DNA of 38,015 nt from JANMEX01 sp031423755 (GTDB lineage: Bacteria > Pseudomonadota > Alphaproteobacteria > Rhizobiales > Rhizobiaceae). This document shows, in pieces, positions 15,926 to 23,102 of this stretch. Position 1 is the stretch's first letter. The number at the start of each line of letters is the position of its first letter. Location of the stretch: positions 1 through 38,015 of the forward strand of contig JANPGC010000117.1 of NCBI GenBank assembly GCA_031423755.1, read 5' to 3'. Under the pieces are notes generated by a model. The model was not told the origin of the DNA. It did no database searches and saw only the letters and a list, made by a program, of their open reading frames with translations. The translations under genes were made by a program, and so were the position numbers.

Positions 15926-17740
15926 ATGAGCGCCAACGCTACCATTCTTGCCGTCACAAACCGTATTCGCGAACGCTCGAAGCCGACACGCGAGGCTTAT
16001 CTTGCCCGGGTGCGCGCCGCAGCCTCGAACAAGCCGAACCGCGCGACGCTCGGCTGCGCCAATCTCGCTCATGGCTTTGCCGTGTGCAGCCCGGGCGACA
16101 AGCTGGCGCTGGCAGGCGATATCGTGCCGAACCTTGGCATCATAACCTCCTACAATGACATGCTGTCGGCGCATCAGCCGTTCGAGACGTTTCCGGCAAT
16201 CATAAAGGAAGCGGCCAAACAGGTTGGCGGCGTGGCACAGGTTGCGGGCGGGGTTCCGGCGATGTGCGACGGCGTTACGCAGGGGCGCGCAGGCATGGAA
16301 CTGTCGCTGTTCTCGCGCGATGTCATCGCCATGGCAACCGCCATTGGCCTCAGCCACGACATGTTCGATGCTGCGGTCTATTTGGGCGTCTGCGACAAGA
16401 TCGTGCCGGGTCTCATCATCGCTGCGCTTACGTTCGGCCATTTGCCCGCGATTTTTGTGCCTGCGGGGCCGATGACCACGGGCCTCGCCAATGATGAAAA
16501 GTCCAAGGTCCGCCAGCTGTTCACTGAAGGCAAGGTCGGGCGGGCCGAGCTTCTCGAAGCCGAGTCCAAGGCCTATCATGGCCCCGGCACTTGCACATTC
16601 TACGGCACAGCCAACTCGAACCAGATGCTGATGGAAATCATGGGGCTGCATCTGCCGGGCGCATCGTTCATCAATCCCGGCACGCCGCTGCGCGATGCGT
16701 TGACGCGCGAGGCGGCCAAGCGGGCGCTGGCGATCACGGCGCTCGGCAATGAATACACGCCGGTTGGCGAAATGATTGACGAGCGTTCATTCGTCAACGG
16801 CATCATCGGCTTGCATGCCACCGGCGGCTCGACGAACCATGCCATCCATCTGGTGGCAATGGCGGCTGCGGCGGGGATCAAACTGACATGGCAGGATCTC
16901 TCGGACATTTCCGATGTCACGCCACTGCTTGCGCGCATTTACCCCAACGGCCTTGCCGATGTGAACCATTTCAATGCAGCAGGCGGCATGGGCTTCCTGA
17001 TCCGCGAGTTGTTGGACTCAGGCCATCTGCATGAGGATGTCGGCACGGTCTGGGGCGAGGGCCTGCGCCCTTACGCCATCGAAGCAAAGCTTGATGAAAA
17101 AGGCGCGGTGCACCGCGTTCCCGCGCCCGCCGTCTCAGGCGATGAGAAGGTGCTGGCCCCCGCCCCGAAAGCGTTCCAGAAGTCCGGCGGGCTTAAAGTT
17201 CTTTCCGGCAATCTCGGCCATGCGGTTATCAAGACGTCGGCTGTCAAACCCGACCGGCATGTCATTGAAGCGCCCGCCGTCGTGTTCGAAAGCCAGGAAG
17301 CGCTGCATGCGGCGTTCAAGGCGCATGAACTTGACCGGGATTTTGTGGCGGTCGTGCGCTTCCAGGGGCCAAAGTCCAACGGCATGCCGGAGCTGCACAA
17401 GCTGATGCCGCCGCTTGGCATTTTGCAAGACCGCGGCCACCGCGTCGCGCTGGTGACGGACGGCCGCCTTTCCGGTGCCTCGGGCAAAGTCCCCGCTGCG
17501 ATCCACGTTACGCCCGAAGCCCTCGACGGCGGCATGATCGGGCGGGTGCAGACCGGAGATATTGTCAGGCTGGATGGTGTGGCCGGCACGCTGGAGGTTA
17601 TGGTTCCAATTGGCACGCTCGCGGCCCGTCCTGCGGCTGTGGCTGACCTGTCCGGCAACTCGCATGGCACAGGCCGGGAATTGTTTGCCATGTTCCGGAA
17701 TTTGGCAAGCCGGGCAGATCAAGGCGCGAGCCCGTTCTGA
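15926..17740 (+). CDS. edd: 6-phosphogluconate dehydratase
   Basis: Dehydrates 6-phosphogluconate to 2-keto-3-deoxy-6-phosphogluconate, the defining Entner-Doudoroff step. The 604-residue length is normal. IlvD/Edd signatures are present: YLGVCDKIVPG (iron-sulfur Cys and signature 1), VPAMCDGVTQGRAGMELS, GTCTFYGTANSNQMLMEIMG and the C-terminal GRLSGASGKVPAAIHVTPEA (signature 2). The Cys residues in the first three would hold the [4Fe-4S] cluster. It ends the zwf-pgl-edd operon; eda, the aldolase, is not in this window. A 34-bp-armed palindromic element begins 36 bp after its stop and may end the transcript. Confidence 0.97.
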   Translation: MSANATILAVTNRIRERSKPTREAYLARVRAAASNKPNRATLGCANLAHGFAVCSPGDKLALAGDIVPNLGIITSYNDMLSAHQPFETFPAIIKEAAKQVGGVAQVAGGVPAMCDGVTQGRAGMELSLFSRDVIAMATAIGLSHDMFDAAVYLGVCDKIVPGLIIAALTFGHLPAIFVPAGPMTTGLANDEKSKVRQLFTEGKVGRAELLEAESKAYHGPGTCTFYGTANSNQMLMEIMGLHLPGASFINPGTPLRDALTREAAKRALAITALGNEYTPVGEMIDERSFVNGIIGLHATGGSTNHAIHLVAMAAAAGIKLTWQDLSDISDVTPLLARIYPNGLADVNHFNAAGGMGFLIRELLDSGHLHEDVGTVWGEGLRPYAIEAKLDEKGAVHRVPAPAVSGDEKVLAPAPKAFQKSGGLKVLSGNLGHAVIKTSAVKPDRHVIEAPAVVFESQEALHAAFKAHELDRDFVAVVRFQGPKSNGMPELHKLMPPLGILQDRGHRVALVTDGRLSGASGKVPAAIHVTPEALDGGMIGRVQTGDIVRLDGVAGTLEVMVPIGTLAARPAAVADLSGNSHGTGRELFAMFRNLASRADQGASPF

Positions 17741-17776
17741 CTTTAGTGTTATGGCAATTCGCGGAATTTGCGCGTG

Positions 17777-17916
17777 GCTCCCCTCATCTGCCTGTCGGCA
17801 TCTTCTCCCCACAAAAAATGCGGGGAGAAGACAGACGCCCGCAAAGTAACGTGATTAGCCGTCTTCTCCCCATGTCTTCCATGGGGAGAAGATGCCGACA
17901 GGCAGATGAGGGGAGC
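17777..17916. repeat. 140-bp element with perfect 34-bp terminal inverted repeats
   Basis: The arms 17777-17810 and 17883-17916 are exact reverse complements over 34 bases; their inner ends read CTTCTCCCC and GGGGAGAAG. The core adds two more copies, GGGGAGAAG at 17822-17830 and CTTCTCCCC at 17863-17871, so each half can also fold into its own hairpin. It fills much of the 303-bp gap between edd (17740) and the DUF3829 gene (18044). No open reading frame is carried, so it is a MITE-like or REP-like intergenic element rather than an insertion sequence. Similar CCCCTCAT-CTTCTCCCC sequences are frequent in Mesorhizobium-type genomes, from memory. The rest of the gap (17917-18043) shows nothing recognisable. 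Confidence 0.78.
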
Positions 17917-18043
17917 TTGGCAGCAAAATCCCCGTTTGCAGCCTGCAAAACAACCCTTCGCCGCAGCATTGCCAACCGGCTTAGTCCACCATAATCTGAA
18001 CTTGGTGGGGCTTTCCGGCATCGGTCTGGCGGAGGGATTTTTC

Positions 18044-19015
18044 ATGCTTGGCAACATATCTGTTCACCACGTTCTGTCTTTTTTGGCAAAGGCGGCTCGC
18101 CCGCTTGCCCTCTTGCTCGGCCTTTGCGCCGTCACCCCGTCCATGGCACAGGATGATGGCGACGCTGCCACCGGCAAAAAGATGGAGGCGGCGATAGCGT
18201 GCCTCAACCGCTTGTCTGAGCGGGCACTAGATTCCCGCAGCCGCTATATCGATTGGGCTGGCGACAAGCCTCAGATGAAAAAGAAGCCGCGCAATGTGCT
18301 CGGGCTTTACACGATCTATGAAACCGATGACTGCGCCAAGGGCGTCTCGGAAGCCGCTTCCGCTACGCCGAACAATCCCCCGCTTGAAGAGGCCAGCGCC
18401 GGCTTTGTAAAATCAGTTCAAACATTGGAGCCGCTCCTGAAAGAAGCGGACGACTATTACGAGCAGGAAAATTACAAGGACGACAAATTTGCCAAGGGCA
18501 AGGAGATGCACGGCAAGCTGCTTGCGGCATGGGATGATTTCCGCGCGGCGGATCGCAAGCTGCGCGGTGTCGTGCAGGACATCAGCGATGTGCGACAGAC
18601 GGCAGAACTGGCCCGCGTCGAAAAGGAAGAGGGCCGCTCGGCAAAATTCCACACGATGAGCACGTTCCTCAGCGCCAAGGCTTTGGTGCGCGCGGAGGCC
18701 TCGGTGGACATGGACAAGATGGATCTGGCCAAAGTGACCGGGTTGTTGTCGGCGTACGAAAAGTCCATCAACGAGCTTGAGGAATTTGCCGCAGGCCCGC
18801 AAGGCGGCAGGATAGACTCTTTCTACGTCAACAGCGCCAAGGACGTGCTGGTCAGCGCCAAAGGCCTGATGCGCCGCGTGCGCGACAAAACCGGGTTTGA
18901 CGAAGGCGAGAAGATGATGATGAGCCAGCCGGGCGCCGGATGGATGGTCGAGGGCTCGCAACCACGGCTGATCCGGGATTTCAATCAGCTGGTGGATAAT
19001 TATAACCGGATGTGA
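18044..19015 (+). CDS. DUF3829 (YiiG) family exported protein
   Basis: This 323-residue protein starts with a long signal peptide (LAKAARPLALLLGLCAVTPS, then MAQDD), with likely cleavage at MA|Q about residue 35. The Cys at the end of the hydrophobic core is not in a clean lipobox, so a soluble periplasmic product is more likely than a lipoprotein. The mature part is helical and charged (ASATPNNPPLEEASAGF; EQENYKDDKFAKGKEMHGKL; YEKSINELEEF) and has the DUF3829 layout, including a YYEQENYKDDKF-like stretch and the C-terminal LIRDFNQLVDNYNRM. ATG 18044 has GGAGGG 8 bases upstream; the frame runs further upstream into the palindromic element, which argues against that longer start. Function unknown. 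Confidence 0.76.
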   Translation: MLGNISVHHVLSFLAKAARPLALLLGLCAVTPSMAQDDGDAATGKKMEAAIACLNRLSERALDSRSRYIDWAGDKPQMKKKPRNVLGLYTIYETDDCAKGVSEAASATPNNPPLEEASAGFVKSVQTLEPLLKEADDYYEQENYKDDKFAKGKEMHGKLLAAWDDFRAADRKLRGVVQDISDVRQTAELARVEKEEGRSAKFHTMSTFLSAKALVRAEASVDMDKMDLAKVTGLLSAYEKSINELEEFAAGPQGGRIDSFYVNSAKDVLVSAKGLMRRVRDKTGFDEGEKMMMSQPGAGWMVEGSQPRLIRDFNQLVDNYNRM

Positions 19016-19163
19016 GGGGTTGCCGGGCATGCAAGAACGCTGAGCACGGCGGGTTGTGAGCTTGCCCGGCGACTTGCCTTATGATCCACGCTCCTGACAG
19101 GTTCTGATCAAATGGCATGCTAACCCAAATGGGTAAGTGTCACATGCTGTTCAAGGAAAGCGC

Positions 19164-19637
19164 ATGTCATCCAATCATTCAGACTTCAACTTCCTCCATG
19201 GGACATGGACCGTCCGTCACCGCCGATTGACTGAACGTCTCAAGGGCAGCGACATCTGGGAGGAGTTCGACGGTACCAGCACCACCAGTCCTGTGATGTG
19301 CGGGTTTGGAAACGTCGAAGACAATGTTCTCGATTTGCCGGACGGCGCCTATAAAGCGGTCGCGCTGCGCTCTTTCGACGCCGAGATGGGGCTTTGGGCA
19401 ATCTGGTGGCTGGACGGACGGCATCCGCACAGGCTCGACGTGCCGGTTGTCGGGCAGTTTACGGACGGGATCGGCATTTTCCTTGCCGATGACATGTATG
19501 AAGCCCGGCCAATCAAGGTCCGTTTCCGCTGGTCGCATGAAGCGTCGGACACATGCCAATGGCAGCAGGCGTTTTACGATGATGGCGGCGAAACGTGGGA
19601 GACCAATTGGGTGATGGATTTTACGAGAATGTTCTGA
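19164..19637 (+). CDS. Conserved hypothetical protein (157 aa)
   Basis: The product starts MSSNHSDFNFLHGTWTVRHR and is rich in Trp and Asp (GLWAIWWLDGRHPHRLDVPV, CQWQQAFYDDGGETWETNW). Proteins of this type, beginning FDFLHGTW.V.HRRL.ERL and ending WETNW.MDF.R, recur in rhizobia and actinobacteria as uncharacterised beta-barrel-like proteins related to DUF1579; this is from memory, no search was made. The end MDFTRMF is the typical one, so the gene is intact. ATG 19164 is chosen for AAGGAAAG just upstream; a GTG at 19137 is less likely. No catalytic residue can be assigned. It is followed about 105 bp later by the DUF4258/DUF2283 pair, which probably has its own promoter. Confidence 0.68.
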   Translation: MSSNHSDFNFLHGTWTVRHRRLTERLKGSDIWEEFDGTSTTSPVMCGFGNVEDNVLDLPDGAYKAVALRSFDAEMGLWAIWWLDGRHPHRLDVPVVGQFTDGIGIFLADDMYEARPIKVRFRWSHEASDTCQWQQAFYDDGGETWETNWVMDFTRMF

Positions 19638-19742
19638 CGAGTGGTCTTGGGATGTTTGTCGGCCAGTTGAGCGGATCAGAAAAATGTGTAAGTAAAACGC
19701 TCGAGCGCAGGACGTGCTTTCCAAATTCTCTAGGAGCTCGTC

Positions 19743-20027
19743 ATGTCTGACCACGAAGATCCATGGGTTTCCAAGAAGCTTTTTGTGCTGACGGGTCATG
19801 CTGCATCCGCAGTCGATGAGCGAAAGCTGGCGATAACATGGATCGAACAGGCTGCTCTTTCTCCAAACTGGATTGAACCAGACACAAGGTGGCCAAGAGT
19901 AGAACGCCGTGTCCGTGCCATCCCAGAACATGGAAATAGAATCTTGCGCGTGGTATGCGTGGAAACCGACGAAGAAATCCGTATAATCACTGCATTCTTT
20001 GATCGAAAAGCGAAGCGATTTCGATGA
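19743..20027 (+). CDS. DUF4258 domain protein, putative toxin of a toxin-antitoxin pair
   Basis: This 94-residue protein has the DUF4258 pattern: LTGHAASAVDERKLAITWIE near the N-terminus, RVRAIPEHGNRILRVVCVE in the middle and IRIITAFFDRKAKR at the C-terminus. The small basic build and the FDRK..R end recall RelE/HicA-type toxins. TAGGAG stands seven bases before the ATG. Its stop overlaps the start of the DUF2283 gene by four bases (ATGA, 20024-20027), a translationally coupled layout. DUF4258-DUF2283 pairs are recurrent and often predicted as type II toxin-antitoxin systems, with DUF4258 as the toxic partner; toxicity is not proven. Confidence 0.76.
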   Translation: MSDHEDPWVSKKLFVLTGHAASAVDERKLAITWIEQAALSPNWIEPDTRWPRVERRVRAIPEHGNRILRVVCVETDEEIRIITAFFDRKAKRFR

Positions 20028-20218
20028 AGCCAAAAGTCACATATGATGCCGATGTCAACGCCGCCTATTTCCGTCTTTCGAGCACAGACGTGTTCGAGAG
20101 CGAAGAGGTATCGCCGGATGTCGTTTTCGACTTCGACACGGAAGGCCATATCGTGGGCATCGAGCTTCTCAACGCGCGGGATCAGTTGACCGCAGACATG
20201 CTTGTCGAGGCGGCTTAG
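20024..20218 (+). CDS. DUF2283 domain protein, putative antitoxin partner
   Basis: This 64-residue protein matches DUF2283: KVTYDADVNAAYFRLSS, then a variable turn, then DVVFDFDTEGHIVGIELLNA. The motif VxYDxxxDxxYxxL...G.iVGIEIL is the family hallmark; here the usual second Asp is Asn (VNAAY). It is acidic, as expected of a partner binding a basic toxin, but no separate DNA-binding domain is visible. If the pair is a toxin-antitoxin system, autoregulation would need another element. The ATG overlaps the DUF4258 stop by four bases. It converges with the VOC gene at 20263. Confidence 0.8.
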   Translation: MKPKVTYDADVNAAYFRLSSTDVFESEEVSPDVVFDFDTEGHIVGIELLNARDQLTADMLVEAA

Positions 20219-20262
20219 AGCCAAAGCTCATCGTTTTCTTGCGGGCCAATGACCAAAGCGGC

Positions 20263-20664
20263 CTACCCCGCAGCATTGATCTCAATCACATGCAAATCCG
20301 GGTCGATCAGATAGGCTTGTGGAAAGCCTGCCAAGCCTGTTCGCTTTACCGCCACGCGTTTCGTGTCGCCATCTTCCAAGTCTTCGCGATAGCCCTTTGT
20401 CGCCAATTCCGCCATCGCAGCCTCAAAATCAGGAACCCGCAAGGCGAAGTGGACGTCATTGTTGTCAATGCTGCTCTTGCCCCGGAATGTGCCGTTCGCA
20501 TTGTCAACCAGATGGACCTGCGATGTCCCTGCCGCGAGCCAGACGCCCGGTATATCGAATGGCGGACGCTTGATGGGCTGCATGCCGAGAACGTCGCGGT
20601 AAAAGGCAGCGGAGCGGTCAAGGTCAGCCGTCACAATGGACACGTGGTGAAGAAACATATCCAT
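20263..20664 (-). CDS. VOC (glyoxalase/bleomycin-resistance) family protein
   Basis: This 133-residue protein with two beta-alpha-beta-beta-beta modules has metal-ligand positions visible in FLHHVSIVTADLDRSAAFY (His), SQVHLVDN (His) and HVIEINAAG (Glu). ATG 20664 is preferred to an in-frame start 15 bases upstream because CGGAGG sits nine bases before it. It is a close paralogue of the VOC gene at 21568: the same length, shared RDxLG, VHLV/IHLI, DVHFALRV/DVHYALRV and GFPQAYLIDPDLHVIEINA-like ends. Substrate not identifiable. A 16-bp palindrome lies over its likely promoter. Confidence 0.86.
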   Translation of the reverse strand: MDMFLHHVSIVTADLDRSAAFYRDVLGMQPIKRPPFDIPGVWLAAGTSQVHLVDNANGTFRGKSSIDNNDVHFALRVPDFEAAMAELATKGYREDLEDGDTKRVAVKRTGLAGFPQAYLIDPDLHVIEINAAG

Positions 20665-20712
20665 CGCGTGCCTCCGCATGAATGGTTTTCGATTGAATAT
20701 GCATAGCCGAAT

Positions 20713-20728
20713 TTGTCACCGGTGACAA
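20713..20728 (-). promoter_or_regulatory. Perfect 16-bp operator-like palindrome overlapping a promoter
   Basis: TTGTCACCGGTGACAA is a perfect palindrome with CG at its centre, the symmetry bound by LacI/GalR-type (and some GntR-type) repressors. On the reverse strand TTGTCA is followed after 17 bases by TATGCA, a plausible sigma-70 -35/-10 pair for the VOC gene starting at 20664, so a bound protein would block it. The same palindrome is also 90 bp upstream of the rightward gene at 20818. No matching regulator gene of that class lies in this window. Confidence 0.56.
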
Positions 20729-20817
20729 TTTTGGTCTAAAGAGCAGAATTTTTATCCACACTACTCCACGCCCCATTAAGCTGCGGCCAGTTTGTTCACT
20801 GACAGGAAACGCGCCCC

Positions 20818-21489
20818 TTGGACTGGCCCCTCGCCATAGACCGCAACCGGAAAGCCCTCAGCCCAATCATTGCGGCGCTGTTTGCTTTGGTGAGCGCGGC
20901 GATGGGCGGCAAGGCGCTGACGTTGCCGCGCCATGTCCATGCCGCCGTGATGCTCGTCTTGCGTCCCGCCGAATCCGCCGTGCGGCGGCTGATCGTCATG
21001 GCCGCGCGCGGTCTGGTGTTGAAGCCGCGCGCCTCGCGCCCCCTCCCTGCTGGCCTCGCCGGATTCGCCTCCGACAACGCATCGAAAACCCCGTCCTTCT
21101 GCCTGTTCGATCCACTGAAGACATTTTCGCTCGACGATTATGACAACAATGCCCTGCCGCGTTTCAGCTTCCACAGCGGCGATGATGCAGAAGTTCAGTG
21201 GCCGCAAAGTGTGCCACAAGATGAACCCGTCAACGCCGCGCTGCTTTTCACCCGCCTGCGCGCCATCCGATCCGCCCTCAACGACCTGCCCCGCCAAGCC
21301 AAGCGCCTCGCGCGCTGGCAGGCGCGTCGGGACTTGTTGCTCAAGACCAGACGCCGCACCCGCATCTCCATCTTCCGCCCCGGCTTGCCGCCCGGCTGGC
21401 GGCAGCGGCCAATCCATGAGATCGACGATGTGCTGAAGGAGTGCCACGGGCTGGCGCTTTATGCGCAAAACAGCCCGGATACAGGGTGA
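20818..21489 (+). CDS. Conserved hypothetical protein (223 aa)
   Basis: The product begins MDWPLAIDRNRKALSPIIAA. The start is TTG 20818, because an in-frame TGA lies a few codons upstream and CAGGAA is near it. It carries KALTLPRHVHAAVMLVLRPA, AARGLVLKPR, KTPSFCLFDPLKTFSL, RSALNDLPRQAKRLARWQAR and a basic C-terminus ending PGWRQRPIHEIDDVLKECHG. This is the layout of an uncharacterised protein family recurrent in rhizobia (from memory). It may have one weak membrane segment near residues 13-33. No catalytic site is recognised. An opposite-strand frame covers the same DNA but is a shadow. It lies between two VOC paralogues and is divergent from the first. Confidence 0.67.
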   Translation: MDWPLAIDRNRKALSPIIAALFALVSAAMGGKALTLPRHVHAAVMLVLRPAESAVRRLIVMAARGLVLKPRASRPLPAGLAGFASDNASKTPSFCLFDPLKTFSLDDYDNNALPRFSFHSGDDAEVQWPQSVPQDEPVNAALLFTRLRAIRSALNDLPRQAKRLARWQARRDLLLKTRRRTRISIFRPGLPPGWRQRPIHEIDDVLKECHGLALYAQNSPDTG

Positions 21490-21567
21490 ACCCGCAAACA
21501 CAACATCCAAGCTCCGTCTTTTCGGGGCCGTGCGCGCGGCATTCGCAAGTTGCTGCCGTGCAGGCGC

Positions 21568-21969
21568 TCAGGCCGCCGCGTTGATCTCAACGACATGCCT
21601 ATCCGGGTCCAACAGATAGATTTGCGGGAAGCCGACCGGGCTTTTCCGCTTGACCACCATCCGCTTCATTTCATCATCGCCCGCTTCCTCGTGGTAACCC
21701 TTGTCAACGAGCTCCTGCACCGTAGCCTCAAAATCGGCAACTCGCAGGGCGTAATGAACGTCAAGATTGTCAATAACACCCTCGTGGCGGAACGTGCCGC
21801 CGGCATATTCTATCAAGTGGATCTGCGAAGGCCCCGTCTCGAGCCATGCGCCGGGATGAGCCAAGGAGGGACGATTGAGCTCTCTCAACCCCAGCGTATC
21901 GCGGTAAAACGCCAAAGCGCGCGGCAGATTCGACGTAGCCAGAGACACATGATGAACGAATGCTTCCAT
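21568..21969 (-). CDS. VOC (glyoxalase/bleomycin-resistance) family protein, second paralogue
   Basis: This 133-residue protein has the same length as the VOC protein at 20263 and reads like it throughout: MEAFVHHVSLATSNLPRALA, PSQIHLIEYAGGTF, DVHYALRVADFEATV and QIYLLDPDRHVVEINAA. The metal-site His/His/Glu pattern is kept. GAGGGGGAAA precedes the ATG. The palindrome found at the first copy's promoter is not repeated here, so the two are probably regulated separately. The orphan gene at 20818 lies between the copies, in the opposite direction, converging on this gene. Whether the pair arose by local duplication is likely but not tested. Confidence 0.86.
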   Translation of the reverse strand: MEAFVHHVSLATSNLPRALAFYRDTLGLRELNRPSLAHPGAWLETGPSQIHLIEYAGGTFRHEGVIDNLDVHYALRVADFEATVQELVDKGYHEEAGDDEMKRMVVKRKSPVGFPQIYLLDPDRHVVEINAAA

Positions 21970-22045
21970 GATTTCCCCCTCAACTTGCTTGCCAACGCAG
22001 GTTGATCATATCATGGAACGCAATCACCGACAAAGCAGATGCCGC

Positions 22046-23008
22046 TCAATAAGCCGTCCGTCTCTCATCACTCGGCGATCTGCCAAACTGCTGCCGGTAG
22101 CTCTGAGCGAAATACGAATGCGAGCCAAACCCAGTCGAAAGCGCGACTTCCAATATCGGCTGGTTGGTCTGACGCAGCAGTTCGCGTGCGCGTTCGAGGC
22201 GAAGGCCCATGTAGTAGCGGCCAGGAGTCATGTTCAGATGTTTGAGGAACAGTCGCTCGACCTGACGGACCGAGAGTTTGACGGTTTTGGCAAGCTGCCC
22301 CGCCGTCATCGGCTCTTCCAGATGATCGGCCATCAGTTCGACCACTTTGCGCAGCTTTTCGGAGCGGCCCGACAGGTCGCGCTCGCGGCCGATACGCTGG
22401 CGGTCGGCGCCGGTGCGGATGCGCTCGTGCTGGATCTGGTTGGCAACTTCGGCGGAGACATGCGCTCCCAGATCAAGGCGGATGATTTCGAGCATCAAGT
22501 CGATGGCCGTGGTGCCACCGGCGCAGGTGTAGCGCTTGCGGTCGATCTCGAAGACATTGCCAGTGCATTCGACATTGGGGAATCGGTCGACGAACGCGGC
22601 GCGGTTTTCCCAATGCAGCGTGCAGCGGTAGCCGTCGAGTTGGCCTGCTTCGGCCAAAAGGATCGTGCCGAGCACAATGCCGCCAAGCCCCGCGCCGCGG
22701 CGGCCTTGGGCGCGGATGGCGGAGAGGATTTTCGGTTTGTCGGGCAGGTCGAGAAAACCCGAGGCGCAGACGAAAAGTATATCCGACTGCGGCAGCGTCA
22801 CCAGAGAGTGGTCGGGCTTGAGCGCTATGCCGTTCGAGCCGCTCACCAGATCGCCAGTGACTGTAACGGTATGCCATCTGTAAAAATCGCGGCCGGAAAT
22901 GCGATTGGCAATCCGCATCGCGTCAACCGCTGCCGCGAAGGAGAACATGCCGAACTTGTCAGCGAGCAAAAAGGAAATGGTGCGGCCTTCGCCGAATGGG
23001 TCGGACAT
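22046..23008 (-). CDS. GlxA family AraC-type transcriptional regulator
   Basis: This 320-residue protein has an N-terminal DJ-1/PfpI (amidase-like) domain, about residues 8-180, with FLLADKFGMFSFAAAVDAMR, DILFVCASGF and IVLGTILLAEAG. A C-terminal AraC helix-turn-helix pair follows (about 220-315), with MTAGQLAKTVKLSVRQVERL and the family signature ALSTGFGSHSYFAQSYRQQF. In the DJ-1 nucleophile region, the usual catalytic Cys position is occupied by a non-Cys stretch (GGIVLGTILL), so it senses rather than hydrolyses. The type includes GbdR and CdhR (glycine-betaine/carnitine catabolism) and rhizobial choline regulators; none of those target genes lies beside it, so its effector is unknown. Confidence 0.89.
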   Translation of the reverse strand: MSDPFGEGRTISFLLADKFGMFSFAAAVDAMRIANRISGRDFYRWHTVTVTGDLVSGSNGIALKPDHSLVTLPQSDILFVCASGFLDLPDKPKILSAIRAQGRRGAGLGGIVLGTILLAEAGQLDGYRCTLHWENRAAFVDRFPNVECTGNVFEIDRKRYTCAGGTTAIDLMLEIIRLDLGAHVSAEVANQIQHERIRTGADRQRIGRERDLSGRSEKLRKVVELMADHLEEPMTAGQLAKTVKLSVRQVERLFLKHLNMTPGRYYMGLRLERARELLRQTNQPILEVALSTGFGSHSYFAQSYRQQFGRSPSDERRTAY

Positions 23009-23102
23009 GGGCCATCTCTAGCCGATCATTGGCTTTTCGCAATCCTGTGCGTTCGACACGCAGACAAGAAAAGCGACATGGTGTTTGTGCTGCGTCGTTT
23101 AT

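Noticed and set aside
19022..19070. Long-loop inverted repeat GCCGGGCA / TGCCCGGC after the DUF3829 gene as a terminator
   Set aside because: The loop is over 30 bases and no T-run follows, so a terminator cannot be supported.
20776..21510. 244-codon minus-strand frame opposite the 223-aa gene
   Set aside because: The plus-strand product has conserved-looking blocks and a basic tail known from rhizobial hypotheticals; the minus product is irregular and Gly/Gln/Arg-rich.
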